Assembly: GCA_016702335.1 (NCBI GenBank)
Contig: JADJEF010000020.1
Span: 620,001-684,000, forward strand
DNA: 64,000 bases
Direction: 5' to 3'
From: Rhodocyclaceae bacterium
GTDB taxonomy: Bacteria; Pseudomonadota; Gammaproteobacteria; Burkholderiales; Rhodocyclaceae
The position numbers were made by a program, and so were the translations under genes. The notes beneath the pieces are model-generated. The model made no database searches. It had not been told where the DNA came from and saw nothing but the letters and a program-made list of their open reading frames with translations. This document shows positions 34,744-42,706 of the stretch, piece by piece (within the stretch, counting starts at the first letter, position 1; each line of letters starts with the position of its first letter).

Positions 34744-35343
34744 TTAGTGAGCGGAAACCACCGGCCTTTCGGCCTCACTTGCGGGGGGCGGCAGGTCGAA
34801 AACTTCCCGCAGATCAAGGCTCAGGCCGTTGAGCGACTCCAAGCTGACCGTCTCATCAGCGGCAAACACGTCGCCAGCGCCGTAACCCGCGCTAAGCAAA
34901 AAGCGGATGACGTAATTCTCCAGCGGGTCGACCACAAGGTATTCCGTTACGCCGTGGTGGGCGTAAAGGGCCTTTTTCTCACGCAGATCACGGGCAGCGG
35001 TGGAAGGCGATAAGACCTCGATCACCAGATCCGGCGCGCCCGCAATGTGACTGGCGGTGATTTTGGCGGGATTGCAGACTACCAGCACATCGGGCTGAAC
35101 CACGTCGTGGTCAGACAGTTTCACATCGACGGGGGCAACGAATGGGCGGCAAGGCTTGCCTTTCAGTGCCTGATCCAGACGCGAAAAGAGGCGGCCAGCA
35201 ACCGATTGATGCGCAATGGTAGGCGCCGGCGCCATGGCAAAGGCGACGCCATCAATCAATTCCCAGCGCTCGCCTTCAGGCCAGGTCAGGTAGTCGTGCC
35301 ATGACCAGCGCTGACAGATTTTGACGGCAGTTGTTGCATTCAT
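34744..35343 (-). CDS. Uma2-family (DUF820) putative restriction endonuclease-fold protein
   Basis: 199 residues. The PD-(D/E)xK-like core is visible: GERWELIDGVAFAM, DLVIEVLSPSTAARDLREKKALYAHHGVTEYLVVDP (acidic pair with downstream Lys). Uma2 proteins are widespread, often multi-copy, and of unknown function, with a restriction-endonuclease-like fold. ATG 35343 is preceded by AGGAG and is preferred to in-frame codons up to 35457, which lie in the leader carrying the dispersed repeat. Confidence 0.85.
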   Translation of the reverse strand: MNATTAVKICQRWSWHDYLTWPEGERWELIDGVAFAMAPAPTIAHQSVAGRLFSRLDQALKGKPCRPFVAPVDVKLSDHDVVQPDVLVVCNPAKITASHIAGAPDLVIEVLSPSTAARDLREKKALYAHHGVTEYLVVDPLENYVIRFLLSAGYGAGDVFAADETVSLESLNGLSLDLREVFDLPPPASEAERPVVSAH

Positions 35344-35397
35344 AGCGACTCCTGGAAAGGCAAAGCTCGATATTACACCGGACCGGTAGCGCTCGAT

Positions 35398-35424
35398 CCG
35401 CAAGTCGGCGCTGGCAGGACGGCG
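35398..35424 (-). repeat. Dispersed 27-bp repeat, copy 7 (upstream of uma2)
   Basis: Minus-strand copy (GCCGT-CCT-GCCAGCGCCGACTT-GCGGA) about 55 bases upstream of the uma2 start. Confidence 0.92.
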
Positions 35425-35504
35425 ATGCGACGATACCCGCTGTGCCGCTCGTCGCACGACCTGACTTCTACCGCTACCGGGCTAACGCATCCTGCATCAC
35501 GTTA

Positions 35505-35539
35505 ACAAAAAACCGGAACCCCATTGCTGAGGTTCCGGT
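35505..35539 (-). terminator. Intrinsic terminator of the DUF1329 gene
   Basis: Stem ACCGGAACC/GGTTCCGGT (35512-35520 and 35531-35539) with a T6 tract on the minus strand, about 50 bases after the DUF1329 stop. Confidence 0.88.
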
Positions 35540-35586
35540 GAGCTTGCTGCGCTTGGCCCGGCGAACCGGGCGGTGTTGCTTTGTTA

Positions 35587-36930
35587 TTAGTTACCCAGAC
35601 GGCGCAGTGCATCGGGCTGGAAATCAGCGAGTTTGCCGCTGCCACCAAACTTGGCGATGCCTTTGGCCTCGTTGTCCAGACCGCTCATCAGGTAAGCGCC
35701 ACTGGTCAGGTCGTGCCATGCGTTGTAACGCGTCCAGCTCACACCGGCATCGTAGTACTGCATGTTGCCGTGAATGCCTACACGCCACAGATTGCCACGG
35801 GTGTCGTAGGCATCTTCCCAGCTGACGTTCCAGCTGTCTTCGTCGATGAGGAAGGTACGCTTGCCGTAGCTGTGCTTCTGGCCGGCCTTGAGTGTGCCCT
35901 CGACGATCCAGACGCGGTGCAGCTCATAGCGCATAAGCTCAGGATTCGCGTGGTTCTTCTGGATGATGTCTTTGTACGTCACCTTCTTCTCGCCGACTTT
36001 GTACGAGTTGTAGGGGATGTACATTTCCTTCTTGCCCACCAGCTTCCAGTCGTAACGATCAGGCGCGCCGTTGTAGGCATCGTACTGGTCGGTGAAGCGC
36101 ATGCCTTCGGTGCCGTCATTCACGTTGTCATACGCGAGGTCAGGAGCACGGCGCACACGGCGTTGACCGGCGTTGTAGATCCAGGCGGAACGCTGCTCTT
36201 TCGACAAATCCAACGGCTCATGCACCAGGAACACGGTGCCGACGAGTGTCGGGGGCGCGGCAAAGTAGCCCGTAAAGAAGAACGCCTTATTGTCCTGCGG
36301 CTTGTCCATGTTTTCGTTGGCCACACGGTTTTCAACGAAGGTTACCTTGAAGAAGTCACCATTCGGACGCACCGGGAAGCTGGACTGCGAGCGCGTGGTA
36401 TTGCCGCCGAGGTAGCGAATGTTGTGGTTCCAGATGACCTCGAGGCCATTCTTGGGAATCGGGAAGGGAACGTTTGAGCGAACGCGGTTAGAGACAGCCC
36501 AACCGTTCAGGTCAATCTTGGTCGACTCATCCTTGATTGACGCGTAAACGTCCGCAGGCAGCGCGGCGGTGCGGTGTGTCGGGTAGATATTCATCTTGAA
36601 CGTGGGGTATTTCTTGAACATCGCCAATGCGCCGACGGCGAGTTTGTCTTTGTATTGCTCGGCGTTGGCCGAGGTAATGGTCAGCGTCGGCTTTTCGCCC
36701 GCGTAGGGGTCGCAGTATTCAACACCTGGCTTGAAGCAGGCGGGCGGTTTGGCAAGGCCACCGGTCCAGGCGGGAATGGAACCGTCTTTGTTGCCGGCCA
36801 TTTCACCGCCCGTGGGGGTGAGGTCTTTGCCCAGACGGGCGGCATCGGCATCGGTCAGTTTGGCGAAGGCCGGGCTGGCGGTGAACGCGGCCGTCACTGC
36901 GGCAGCGATCAGGGTTTGGGTCAATTTCAT
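35587..36930 (-). CDS. DUF1329 outer-membrane-lipoprotein-sorting-like protein
   Basis: 447 residues with a signal peptide (AAAVTAAFTASPAFA). The DUF1329 family features are present: DADAARLGKDLTPTGGEMAGNKDGSIPAWTGG at the mature N terminus and an LolA/LolB-like beta-rich body (RRAPDLAYDNVNDGTEGMRFTDQYD). It is paired with a DUF1302 outer-membrane protein, a common pair in proteobacteria linked to uptake or export of hydrophobic compounds; the ligand is unknown. The start has AGAGGAGA upstream. Confidence 0.88.
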   Translation of the reverse strand: MKLTQTLIAAAVTAAFTASPAFAKLTDADAARLGKDLTPTGGEMAGNKDGSIPAWTGGLAKPPACFKPGVEYCDPYAGEKPTLTITSANAEQYKDKLAVGALAMFKKYPTFKMNIYPTHRTAALPADVYASIKDESTKIDLNGWAVSNRVRSNVPFPIPKNGLEVIWNHNIRYLGGNTTRSQSSFPVRPNGDFFKVTFVENRVANENMDKPQDNKAFFFTGYFAAPPTLVGTVFLVHEPLDLSKEQRSAWIYNAGQRRVRRAPDLAYDNVNDGTEGMRFTDQYDAYNGAPDRYDWKLVGKKEMYIPYNSYKVGEKKVTYKDIIQKNHANPELMRYELHRVWIVEGTLKAGQKHSYGKRTFLIDEDSWNVSWEDAYDTRGNLWRVGIHGNMQYYDAGVSWTRYNAWHDLTSGAYLMSGLDNEAKGIAKFGGSGKLADFQPDALRRLGN

Positions 36931-36956
36931 TCAGTGTCTCCTCTGAGAGAAAATTA

Positions 36957-36976
36957 GCCCCCGGCGAACCGGGGGC
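36957..36976 (-). terminator. Hairpin between DUF1302 and DUF1329 genes
   Basis: Eight-base GC stem (GCCCCCGG/CCGGGGGC, four-base loop) followed by a T-rich run on the minus strand. It probably attenuates read-through, so the upstream gene is expressed more than the downstream one. Confidence 0.65.
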
Positions 36977-36996
36977 GATTGTTTTAAACCGACTGA

Positions 36997-39285
36997 TTAG
37001 AAGGTGTAGCTGTAGGCAACCGAGTAGTTGTCACGGTCACGGAACGCATCATAGTCGGCGCTGTTGCCGTAAGTTGTGTAGTTAAGGTCAATGTTGTGAA
37101 CTTTGTTCAGGCTGAAACGTCCACTGAGTGACAGAACCTTGCGTCCCTCATTGAACTGAGAATCAAGCGAGTAGCCATCAACGTCATGGGCCCAAAACAC
37201 GGTGGGAGTGAAGTTCCAGCTGGTATCAAAAATCCCGTTGTAGTCCAGCGACATGCGAACACGATAACCCCAAGCGAAGTCGTCAATGTAGCCGTCGTTC
37301 TTACATCCGTCGGCTTGGCGATTGTACACTGGTGCTGCTGCACTACAGGTGTTGGTCGCAGTCACGCCGGCTTGAGTAAAGGCACCGGTACCGAAAATAA
37401 AGTTACGACCGTAGCGCAGATTGGTTCCATTGTTCTCAGGTACATTGTTCCACTGGAAACCGACCTCACCAATCGCCAAGCCCGCACTAGCGCCCAGCAT
37501 GCTTGGAAGCGACGCCACTCCGTTCAGCTGGAGCTGAGTCTTATCAAATAACTTGAACGCATGAACCACAGTGCCGGCGGCTAACGGGAGCCCATCTGCG
37601 CCCAAGGTCAATGGCACGGCGGGACCACGGCCGACCAATGCACCCAACATATCGTTTCCGTTAAGCTGCGCTGGAATGTCCATTTGATGCGAAAGTTCTA
37701 CACCGACGGACACACCTGCGATGGTCGTCGATGCGGAAATACCAACAATCTTCTGATTTTCAGCGTATTCCCAGAATGACTTTGCCTGGTTGATCGCAAC
37801 TGTCGGAACAAGATACCCGAGAGAGGCGGCTAAACCCGTCGCGGGTGTCGCCGCAGCGGTAAGCGCAGCGGTACAGCGGGCACCTGCTGTACCGGCAACA
37901 CCCCCCGCGCCAATATCTGCGACCGCACACTGAGTCACTAGTGCGGCCTGGTCAGCTGGCAAAGCTGACGCCTGACCGTAGGCCAAACCAGTACCAAGAG
38001 CGGTACCCGTACCCAAGAGCGCATTCATGCCGGCGGTATTAACCCCCGTCCCAGCACCCACCGCCGCTCCGTACAGTCCGACTGCGGTGTTAAAGTTACG
38101 CCAAGCCGCAGGATTGGGGCTGCTAATGCCAGGAACTGCCGCGCCAGGCGTCGTCACCCCGCCTCCCGAAATGCCAGAAATAATAGGCGTACGCGAATGG
38201 ATATTCATAGCGTAGAGGCCGAACTCCGTGTCAATGGCGTCCACCGGGAAGCGAAGCGCAATACCCCACTGGCCGCCATCCTTGGCGTCTTCACCCTTCG
38301 TTGTTCCGATTTTTGGCAATTGTCCTGCCGCTTGCATGGCTGCCGCAGTGGAGTAGTTAAACAAATCTGACTGGCCGGCCCGGGCCAGTGGCGTTCCGCC
38401 GCACGGCGAGTTACCCGTGGTGATAGCCACGTCCGTCGGTGCCAAGAAGGTGCCGCAGGAGTCGATGACCGATGGCTCCCACTTCAATTGATAGTAAGCC
38501 TCAAGCGAAGCTCCACCTGGCAAACCGAGATTTCCATAGAGTGACCAGACCGGCAGCAATGCCTCCTTGATCTCCGTGCCCGCTTTGCGGAGCGCGATCA
38601 GATCAAGCGGGGTCAACTGATTGAGGCCTTGAATGAACACGCTCTCACCCCAGTTGACCGCCTGACGGCCGGCACGAACCTGAAGGGGCAACTCACCAAG
38701 ATCAAATGACGTGTAGGCATAGGCGTCAAGCAGATACAGGCCATCAAACTTGGCAAGCGGTGCCAAGCCACTGTCCGAAAGCTCTCGCGAGGTGCGCTGA
38801 TAGCCATATCCGGTTGTACCATTACCCCAGAGGACATTCTCGTCATTCAGCGACTGATCGTACCAACCTTTCAGACGCATCAAGCCGCCCGTTTGCCCTT
38901 TCGTCATCGACAGTTCGGAAACGAATTTGAACAGGGTCTGGTAGCGGTCGCCCTTGTCATAGTTCAAATTGCCGTCGTCAGAGAGCGCGCCACCCGTAGC
39001 GCCGAGCGCATTGGCTCGTGCTATAAACGCTGCCTGATTCGCCGCAGCGGTAGGGACAGTATCACCCTTCAGTACAGCGTAATTCTCTGGCCATACCAAG
39101 GCTTTGTCTGGCCCTTCGGCACGCCAAGAAGCGCTTGCCGAAACGGTAGTGTTCAGCGTGCCGCGCCACCCGCTATCGGTTTCAAATTCAATCGCCAGCG
39201 CCGAACCGGCCAGCGTCGATGCGACGGCTGCCACAATCAGCTTCTGCTTAACCAGCGCTTTACGCGCCCCCTGGGTGTGTTTCAT
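36997..39285 (-). CDS. DUF1302 family outer-membrane protein
   Basis: 762 residues with a signal peptide (QKLIVAAVASTLAGSALA) and a beta-barrel-like body ending in an aromatic residue (NYSVAYSYTF, terminal Phe), as expected for an outer-membrane protein. Conserved parts include FNFDLGELPLQVRAGRQAVNWGESVFIQGLNQ-type segments. A low-complexity Ala/Gly/Thr-rich insert (residues about 400-490, GTGVNTAGMNALLGTGTALG) resembles an extended surface loop. It is probably a porin-like partner of the DUF1329 protein. Confidence 0.86.
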   Translation of the reverse strand: MKHTQGARKALVKQKLIVAAVASTLAGSALAIEFETDSGWRGTLNTTVSASASWRAEGPDKALVWPENYAVLKGDTVPTAAANQAAFIARANALGATGGALSDDGNLNYDKGDRYQTLFKFVSELSMTKGQTGGLMRLKGWYDQSLNDENVLWGNGTTGYGYQRTSRELSDSGLAPLAKFDGLYLLDAYAYTSFDLGELPLQVRAGRQAVNWGESVFIQGLNQLTPLDLIALRKAGTEIKEALLPVWSLYGNLGLPGGASLEAYYQLKWEPSVIDSCGTFLAPTDVAITTGNSPCGGTPLARAGQSDLFNYSTAAAMQAAGQLPKIGTTKGEDAKDGGQWGIALRFPVDAIDTEFGLYAMNIHSRTPIISGISGGGVTTPGAAVPGISSPNPAAWRNFNTAVGLYGAAVGAGTGVNTAGMNALLGTGTALGTGLAYGQASALPADQAALVTQCAVADIGAGGVAGTAGARCTAALTAAATPATGLAASLGYLVPTVAINQAKSFWEYAENQKIVGISASTTIAGVSVGVELSHQMDIPAQLNGNDMLGALVGRGPAVPLTLGADGLPLAAGTVVHAFKLFDKTQLQLNGVASLPSMLGASAGLAIGEVGFQWNNVPENNGTNLRYGRNFIFGTGAFTQAGVTATNTCSAAAPVYNRQADGCKNDGYIDDFAWGYRVRMSLDYNGIFDTSWNFTPTVFWAHDVDGYSLDSQFNEGRKVLSLSGRFSLNKVHNIDLNYTTYGNSADYDAFRDRDNYSVAYSYTF

Positions 39286-39649
39286 TGATTTCTCCTCAGC
39301 GAAATGAAGCGATAACTACAAAAATAAAATCAAGTCCAACTGGTAATCGGTGGATGCCAAAACGGATGCGCTACCCGCACCCGGACAAACTCGCTTGCAA
39401 TTTAGCAAGAATGTTTCAGGAAAGTGCCCGCCAGGTTACAAGCGCCTTACAAAATCGCTCAATTGTTGTTGTTGCACAACACTAGGCGAATCAGTCCATT
39501 GCGCCGGACTTGACGGGGGTGGGGGTTGGATGATGTCGTTAGTGCCGATTGTTCAGGCACCGCCGGTGCCCCCAGAAATTGTCGCCAGACAGGTGAAGCA
39601 AGCGGGCGATATTTGTGTCGTGCTGCCCAATGATATATACAATATGCAT
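39286..39649. other. Spacer between DUF1302 and brnT remnants
   Basis: 364 bases with no convincing gene. It must hold the DUF1302 promoter; an inverted repeat TGTTG/CAACA at 39467-39482 was the only structure noticed. Confidence 0.45.
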
Positions 39650-39916
39650 ATGGACTATGACTTTGATCCGACCAAAAGCGCCGCCAATCGGAAATAGCAC
39701 GGGGTTGATTTTGATGAGGCAGCCACCTGTCTGCTCGACGAGATGGCGCGGGTGCGAGAAGACAGCGATGTCAGCGGAGAACAGCGCTGGATCCTGCTGG
39801 GCATGAGCCGGAGTGCCCGATTATTGGTCGTTGTCTATACGATGCGTGGCGAGACACCACGGATTATTTCAGCCCGCAAGGCTACTTCAACCGAGGAGAA
39901 AGACTATGCGTACTAA
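39650..39916 (+). pseudogene. brnT: BrnT-family toxin gene interrupted by an amber codon
   Basis: The frame reads MDYDFDPTKSAANRK, then TAG (39695-39697), then HGVDFDEAATCLLDE and on through SRSARLLVVVYTMRGETPRIISARKAT to a TAA at 39914. This is a full-length BrnT (DUF497) ribonuclease toxin of about 88 residues, with the stop exactly where the family has Lys (KKHGV). A single AAG to TAG change explains it. The end overlaps the brnA start by 11 bases, the standard module layout. The toxin should be inactive unless the stop is suppressed. Confidence 0.88.
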
Positions 39917-40190
39917 TTACGATTTCAGTCAGGCCCCGCGAGCCAAGGATGTACCGCATCTGACGGCCCTGCGAACCAAGAGCAAAGCGGCGAGCAAGAC
40001 CCGCATCAGTATTTTGGTGGATGCTGAGGTTATTGCCGCCTTTCGTGCGCGTGCCGAAGCGCAGGGACGCGGCTACCAAACGCTGATGAACGATGCGCTG
40101 CGCGCCGCGCTCGACCCGGATGCGGCACCGGTAACGATTTCCACACTCAGGGCGCTACTCGATGAAAGGCTGAGTCGCGCCAACGAGTAA
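39906..40190 (+). CDS. brnA: BrnA-family antitoxin
   Basis: 94 residues. The C-terminal ribbon-helix-helix DNA-binding domain is clear: KTRISILVDAEVIAAFRARAEAQGRGYQTLMNDALRAAL. BrnA neutralises BrnT and represses the module promoter. ATG 39906 is preceded by GAGGAGAAAG and overlaps the brnT end. The antitoxin frame is intact although the toxin is interrupted. Confidence 0.88.
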   Translation: MRTNYDFSQAPRAKDVPHLTALRTKSKAASKTRISILVDAEVIAAFRARAEAQGRGYQTLMNDALRAALDPDAAPVTISTLRALLDERLSRANE

Positions 40191-40245
40191 CGAAGGGGTG
40201 CCAGAGGAGAGTACGTGATTTCGTCTGCACTGATCAAGATAGTAA

Positions 40246-40293
40246 ATCGGGGACGTACCACCAATAGCCGCCGTCTCACCAGCGCCGACTTGC
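40246..40293 (+). repeat. 48-bp direct repeat, left copy (flanks a toxin-antitoxin module)
   Basis: Identical to 40961-41008 in 46 of 48 positions. The first 21 bases (ATCGGGGACGTACCACC and following) precede a copy of the dispersed 27-bp repeat. Confidence 0.92.
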
Positions 40294-40295
40294 GG
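40269..40295 (+). repeat. Dispersed 27-bp repeat, copy 8 (intergenic)
   Basis: Right half of the left 48-bp repeat; perfect core GCCGT-CTC-ACCAGCGCCGACTT. Confidence 0.92.
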
Positions 40296-40448
40296 GCGTA
40301 CCTCGGCCACGACCAAATTCGCGGCCGGTCTGTACCAGACCGAACATTGGCGCTAGCGACAGCATGAGTCGAGCTTTTTTAAGCGCCTTACTGCATTTGT
40401 GGTAGGCTAGTCGCTACTCGTTATCCGGACATTTTTCTGGAGCAGCCC

Positions 40449-40682
40449 ATGCCAACTTCCACATCCATTCGCATCGATCAGACGCTCTACAAACAGGCCA
40501 AGAACGACGCCGTGGCGGAACACCGCACCATCGCCGGGCAAGTCGAGTACTGGGCCAAAGTCGGTCGCGCCGCCTTGGACAACCCCGACCTGCCGGTGAG
40601 TTTCGTCGCCGAGTCACTTGCATCGCTGGCCGAACCGCGTGAGGACGCCACGCCCTTTGTCCCCCGAGCACGCCAGACATGA
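40449..40682 (+). CDS. ParD-like antitoxin
   Basis: 77 residues. The N terminus (STSIRIDQTLYKQAKNDAVAEHRTIAGQVEYWAKVG) is typical of the ParD-like family of type II antitoxins; the acidic and Pro-rich C terminus would wrap the toxin. The stop codon overlaps the start of the RelE/ParE toxin by four bases, and the module lies between 48-bp direct repeats. Confidence 0.85.
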   Translation: MPTSTSIRIDQTLYKQAKNDAVAEHRTIAGQVEYWAKVGRAALDNPDLPVSFVAESLASLAEPREDATPFVPRARQT

Positions 40683-40960
40683 GCTACAGCCTCAAGCAAA
40701 CCCGTCGGTTTGCCAGGGCCTACAAGAAACTCCACGACAATGTTGTTTCCGATGTTGATGACGCCACGAAAGTGGTGGCGGCAGATCCCAAGGTTGGCGA
40801 GCGCAAGAAAGGCGATCTGGCAAACCTGTTCGTCTACAAGTTCCGCAGCCAGAACCAGCTCTACCTGCTGGGCTATACCGTCGATGACGAAGTTCGCCTG
40901 GTCTATCTCGAAGCGGTGGGTCCGCACGAGAATTTTTATCGCGACCTTAAACACCAGTAG
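40679..40960 (+). CDS. RelE/ParE-superfamily toxin
   Basis: 93 residues with the RelE fold pattern: SLKQTRRFARAYKKLHDNV, DPKVGERKKGDLANLFVYKFRSQNQLYLLGYTVDDEVRLVYLEAVGPHENFYRDL. Such toxins cleave mRNA on the ribosome (RelE) or inhibit gyrase (ParE); this one is nearer the RelE side by its YLLGY and late aromatic residues, but the target cannot be told. It overlaps the antitoxin gene by four bases and appears intact. Confidence 0.85.
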   Translation: MSYSLKQTRRFARAYKKLHDNVVSDVDDATKVVAADPKVGERKKGDLANLFVYKFRSQNQLYLLGYTVDDEVRLVYLEAVGPHENFYRDLKHQ

Positions 40961-41008
40961 ATCGGGGACGTACCACCAATATCCGCCGTCCCACCAGCGC
41001 CGACTTGC
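40961..41008 (+). repeat. 48-bp direct repeat, right copy
   Basis: Begins exactly after the toxin stop codon. Two mismatches to the left copy at 40246-40293. Confidence 0.92.
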
Positions 41009-41010
41009 CG
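40984..41010 (+). repeat. Dispersed 27-bp repeat, copy 9 (intergenic)
   Basis: Right part of the right 48-bp repeat: GCCGT-CCC-ACCAGCGCCGACTT-GCCGA. Confidence 0.9.
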
Positions 41011-41093
41011 ATCACCGCAACGCCACTCACGCGCGCGATGCACGAACCGATGCTAAGGCGATTCGCCAACTTGTGCGGCCATTTAGACGAGCG

Positions 41094-41906
41094 TCAGGCG
41101 CGCAGGCTGATCGAGGCGGGTGTGGCCTGCGGTACGATTTGATAGGCCTGTACCACGCGCTGGCGCATCACGTCGGACTGCCCCTCATCGGGCCGCCAGG
41201 GCGTGATTTCGATGCCCGATTCCGCGCGCCGCACGGCCTCGGGTTGAAGCCGCGCGTCGGCACGTTGGCGCGCCTGCGCGAACCCCTGATCGGTCGCGAC
41301 CCCTGACGAGCCGGGTGAATCCGCAGCCCGACCGGTGTTGGCAACGCTGGCAACCGGTGCCTGCGTGTCGGGAGCGCGGTCGGCCGCACGCGCCGCCGCT
41401 ACTTCTCGCGGCTGGAGCTTTGCGGGCGGTGCCGCCACGGAATACAGGGGCTCGACGGGCGGGGCCGCCCGGGCTGGATTGACCGCATTAGCCGAGAATA
41501 TTCCTGCCGTTTGCAGGGCGAATGTGAACGAGCCCGTGGCGTTCTGGCTCGCCGCGGCTTGCCGGCCGTTGGTATCGGCGGTGCGCGCCGACTGCCGGCC
41601 ATCCGGCCCATACAACTGAGTGACGCTGGCTTCGCCCAGGGCAGGCCCCCCGCCGGCGCGCGCCCGGGCGCTCAGTTGCACGGACTTTTGTTGCTCCAGC
41701 CGCAGTGATTGGGTTGCAGATTTTTGCTCGGCCAGCACCATTTCGCTGGGCCCGGTCGTGGGCGCACCATCGCTGAAGCTACGGCCGCGCACATCGCGCC
41801 CGCTTTGCCCATTGCTGATTATCCGGCTGGTTTCACGCTGCGCCTCGACTGCCCGGGCCGAGCCGAAGCCAGTGCTCGTAGCGCCCACGCCAAAGGAGAC
41901 ATCCAT
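41094..41906 (-). CDS. Hypothetical protein, Ala/Gln/Ser-rich, downstream of the TPS locus
   Basis: 270 residues, no recognised domain, no signal peptide or membrane helix, low complexity. It is rich in Ala, Arg, Gln and Ser (for example LEQQKSVQLSARARAGGGPA) and likely disordered. Its first codons sit exactly at the left end of the duplicated TPS unit: in unit 2 the equivalent frame starts with the same ATGGATGTC but stops after 11 codons. So one breakpoint of the duplication lies in this gene. It follows FecR1 by 70 bases and may be the last gene of the operon. Confidence 0.55.
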   Translation of the reverse strand: MDVSFGVGATSTGFGSARAVEAQRETSRIISNGQSGRDVRGRSFSDGAPTTGPSEMVLAEQKSATQSLRLEQQKSVQLSARARAGGGPALGEASVTQLYGPDGRQSARTADTNGRQAAASQNATGSFTFALQTAGIFSANAVNPARAAPPVEPLYSVAAPPAKLQPREVAAARAADRAPDTQAPVASVANTGRAADSPGSSGVATDQGFAQARQRADARLQPEAVRRAESGIEITPWRPDEGQSDVMRQRVVQAYQIVPQATPASISLRA

Positions 41907-41976
41907 GACTCAGCTACCCACGCCTTCACCACCCGCCGGCGCTCGCGCCATGCCATGCCCCGGTGTAGGGGCGGCG

Positions 41977-42696
41977 CTATACGCCGCAGGACGTCGAACC
42001 ATCACCACCAATATCATCGCCGCTGCCCTGATTGCGCCGTATGGCGTTGGGCACCGGCAGGCGCTGGCCCTGCTCGGGCGGCACCAGAACCGGGGGCACC
42101 TGCTGCCCGGCCGCAAAGCCAAACTGGCCGGTATTGACCACCACAAACCCGCCTGCATTGCGCATCAAGACCGCGCCGTTGGCGACATCGACATGCAAGC
42201 CGTCTGGCGGCGGCACGCCACGAATGGTGGGCACATTGGCGCAATCGTTATTGCACAAGAGCATGCCGAAGTGGGTGCCGCGAATGCCGATGGTGGCCGT
42301 GGGCGTCTGAAAGCTGACTTTTTCTTTGTTGCGTTTGCCTATCAGCCCGGTCACGGCGCGCAGCCCGCCCTTGAACATCGAGACAATGATGTTGTCGCTG
42401 TCCGGCGCGCCTTCGGTGTACGCGTACTTTTCGATCTTGAATTGCGTGCCCGGGCGCAGGACGACTTCGGCACCGTCGACAAACTTGATGCGGGCGTAGG
42501 TATCGGCCTCGGTGGTGAGTGTGTCACCCTGCTCGACCTCGGACTTGATGCCCAAGACTTTGCTGGTGCCATCGGCACGCTTGGCCGTGAGTACGCCCGA
42601 CAAATGCGTGATGATGCCCACGCCGGCAAACGCCGGCAGGGCGAACAGCACCAACGCCACCGCGACTAGCCGCCGCAACCCGTATTGACTCCGCAT
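41977..42696 (-). CDS. FecR-domain protein, TPS-associated (unit 1)
   Basis: 239 residues: signal peptide (LVAVALVLFALPAFAGVG), then a FecR domain (TYARIKFVDGAEVVLRPGTQFKIEKY, SFQTPTATIGIRGTHFGML). A Cys pair follows (CNNDC). Classical FecR proteins are inner-membrane sigma regulators, but here there is no transmembrane helix after the signal and no sigma factor gene, so a periplasmic or surface role linked to the exoprotein is likelier. It is 10 bases downstream of the tpsA stop. Confidence 0.82.
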   Translation of the reverse strand: MRSQYGLRRLVAVALVLFALPAFAGVGIITHLSGVLTAKRADGTSKVLGIKSEVEQGDTLTTEADTYARIKFVDGAEVVLRPGTQFKIEKYAYTEGAPDSDNIIVSMFKGGLRAVTGLIGKRNKEKVSFQTPTATIGIRGTHFGMLLCNNDCANVPTIRGVPPPDGLHVDVANGAVLMRNAGGFVVVNTGQFGFAAGQQVPPVLVPPEQGQRLPVPNAIRRNQGSGDDIGGDGSTSCGV

Positions 42697-42706
42697 CACC
42701 GCCCCC

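Noticed and set aside
34866..34890. Possible further copy of the dispersed repeat inside uma2 (GTCGCCAGCGCCGTAA)
   Set aside because: Only about 12 consecutive bases match and the invariant GACTT is missing; probably chance in GC-rich DNA.
39467..39482. Inverted repeat TGTTG/CAACA upstream of the DUF1302 gene as operator
   Set aside because: Short, with a simple TTG-repeat context; no regulator nearby to support it.
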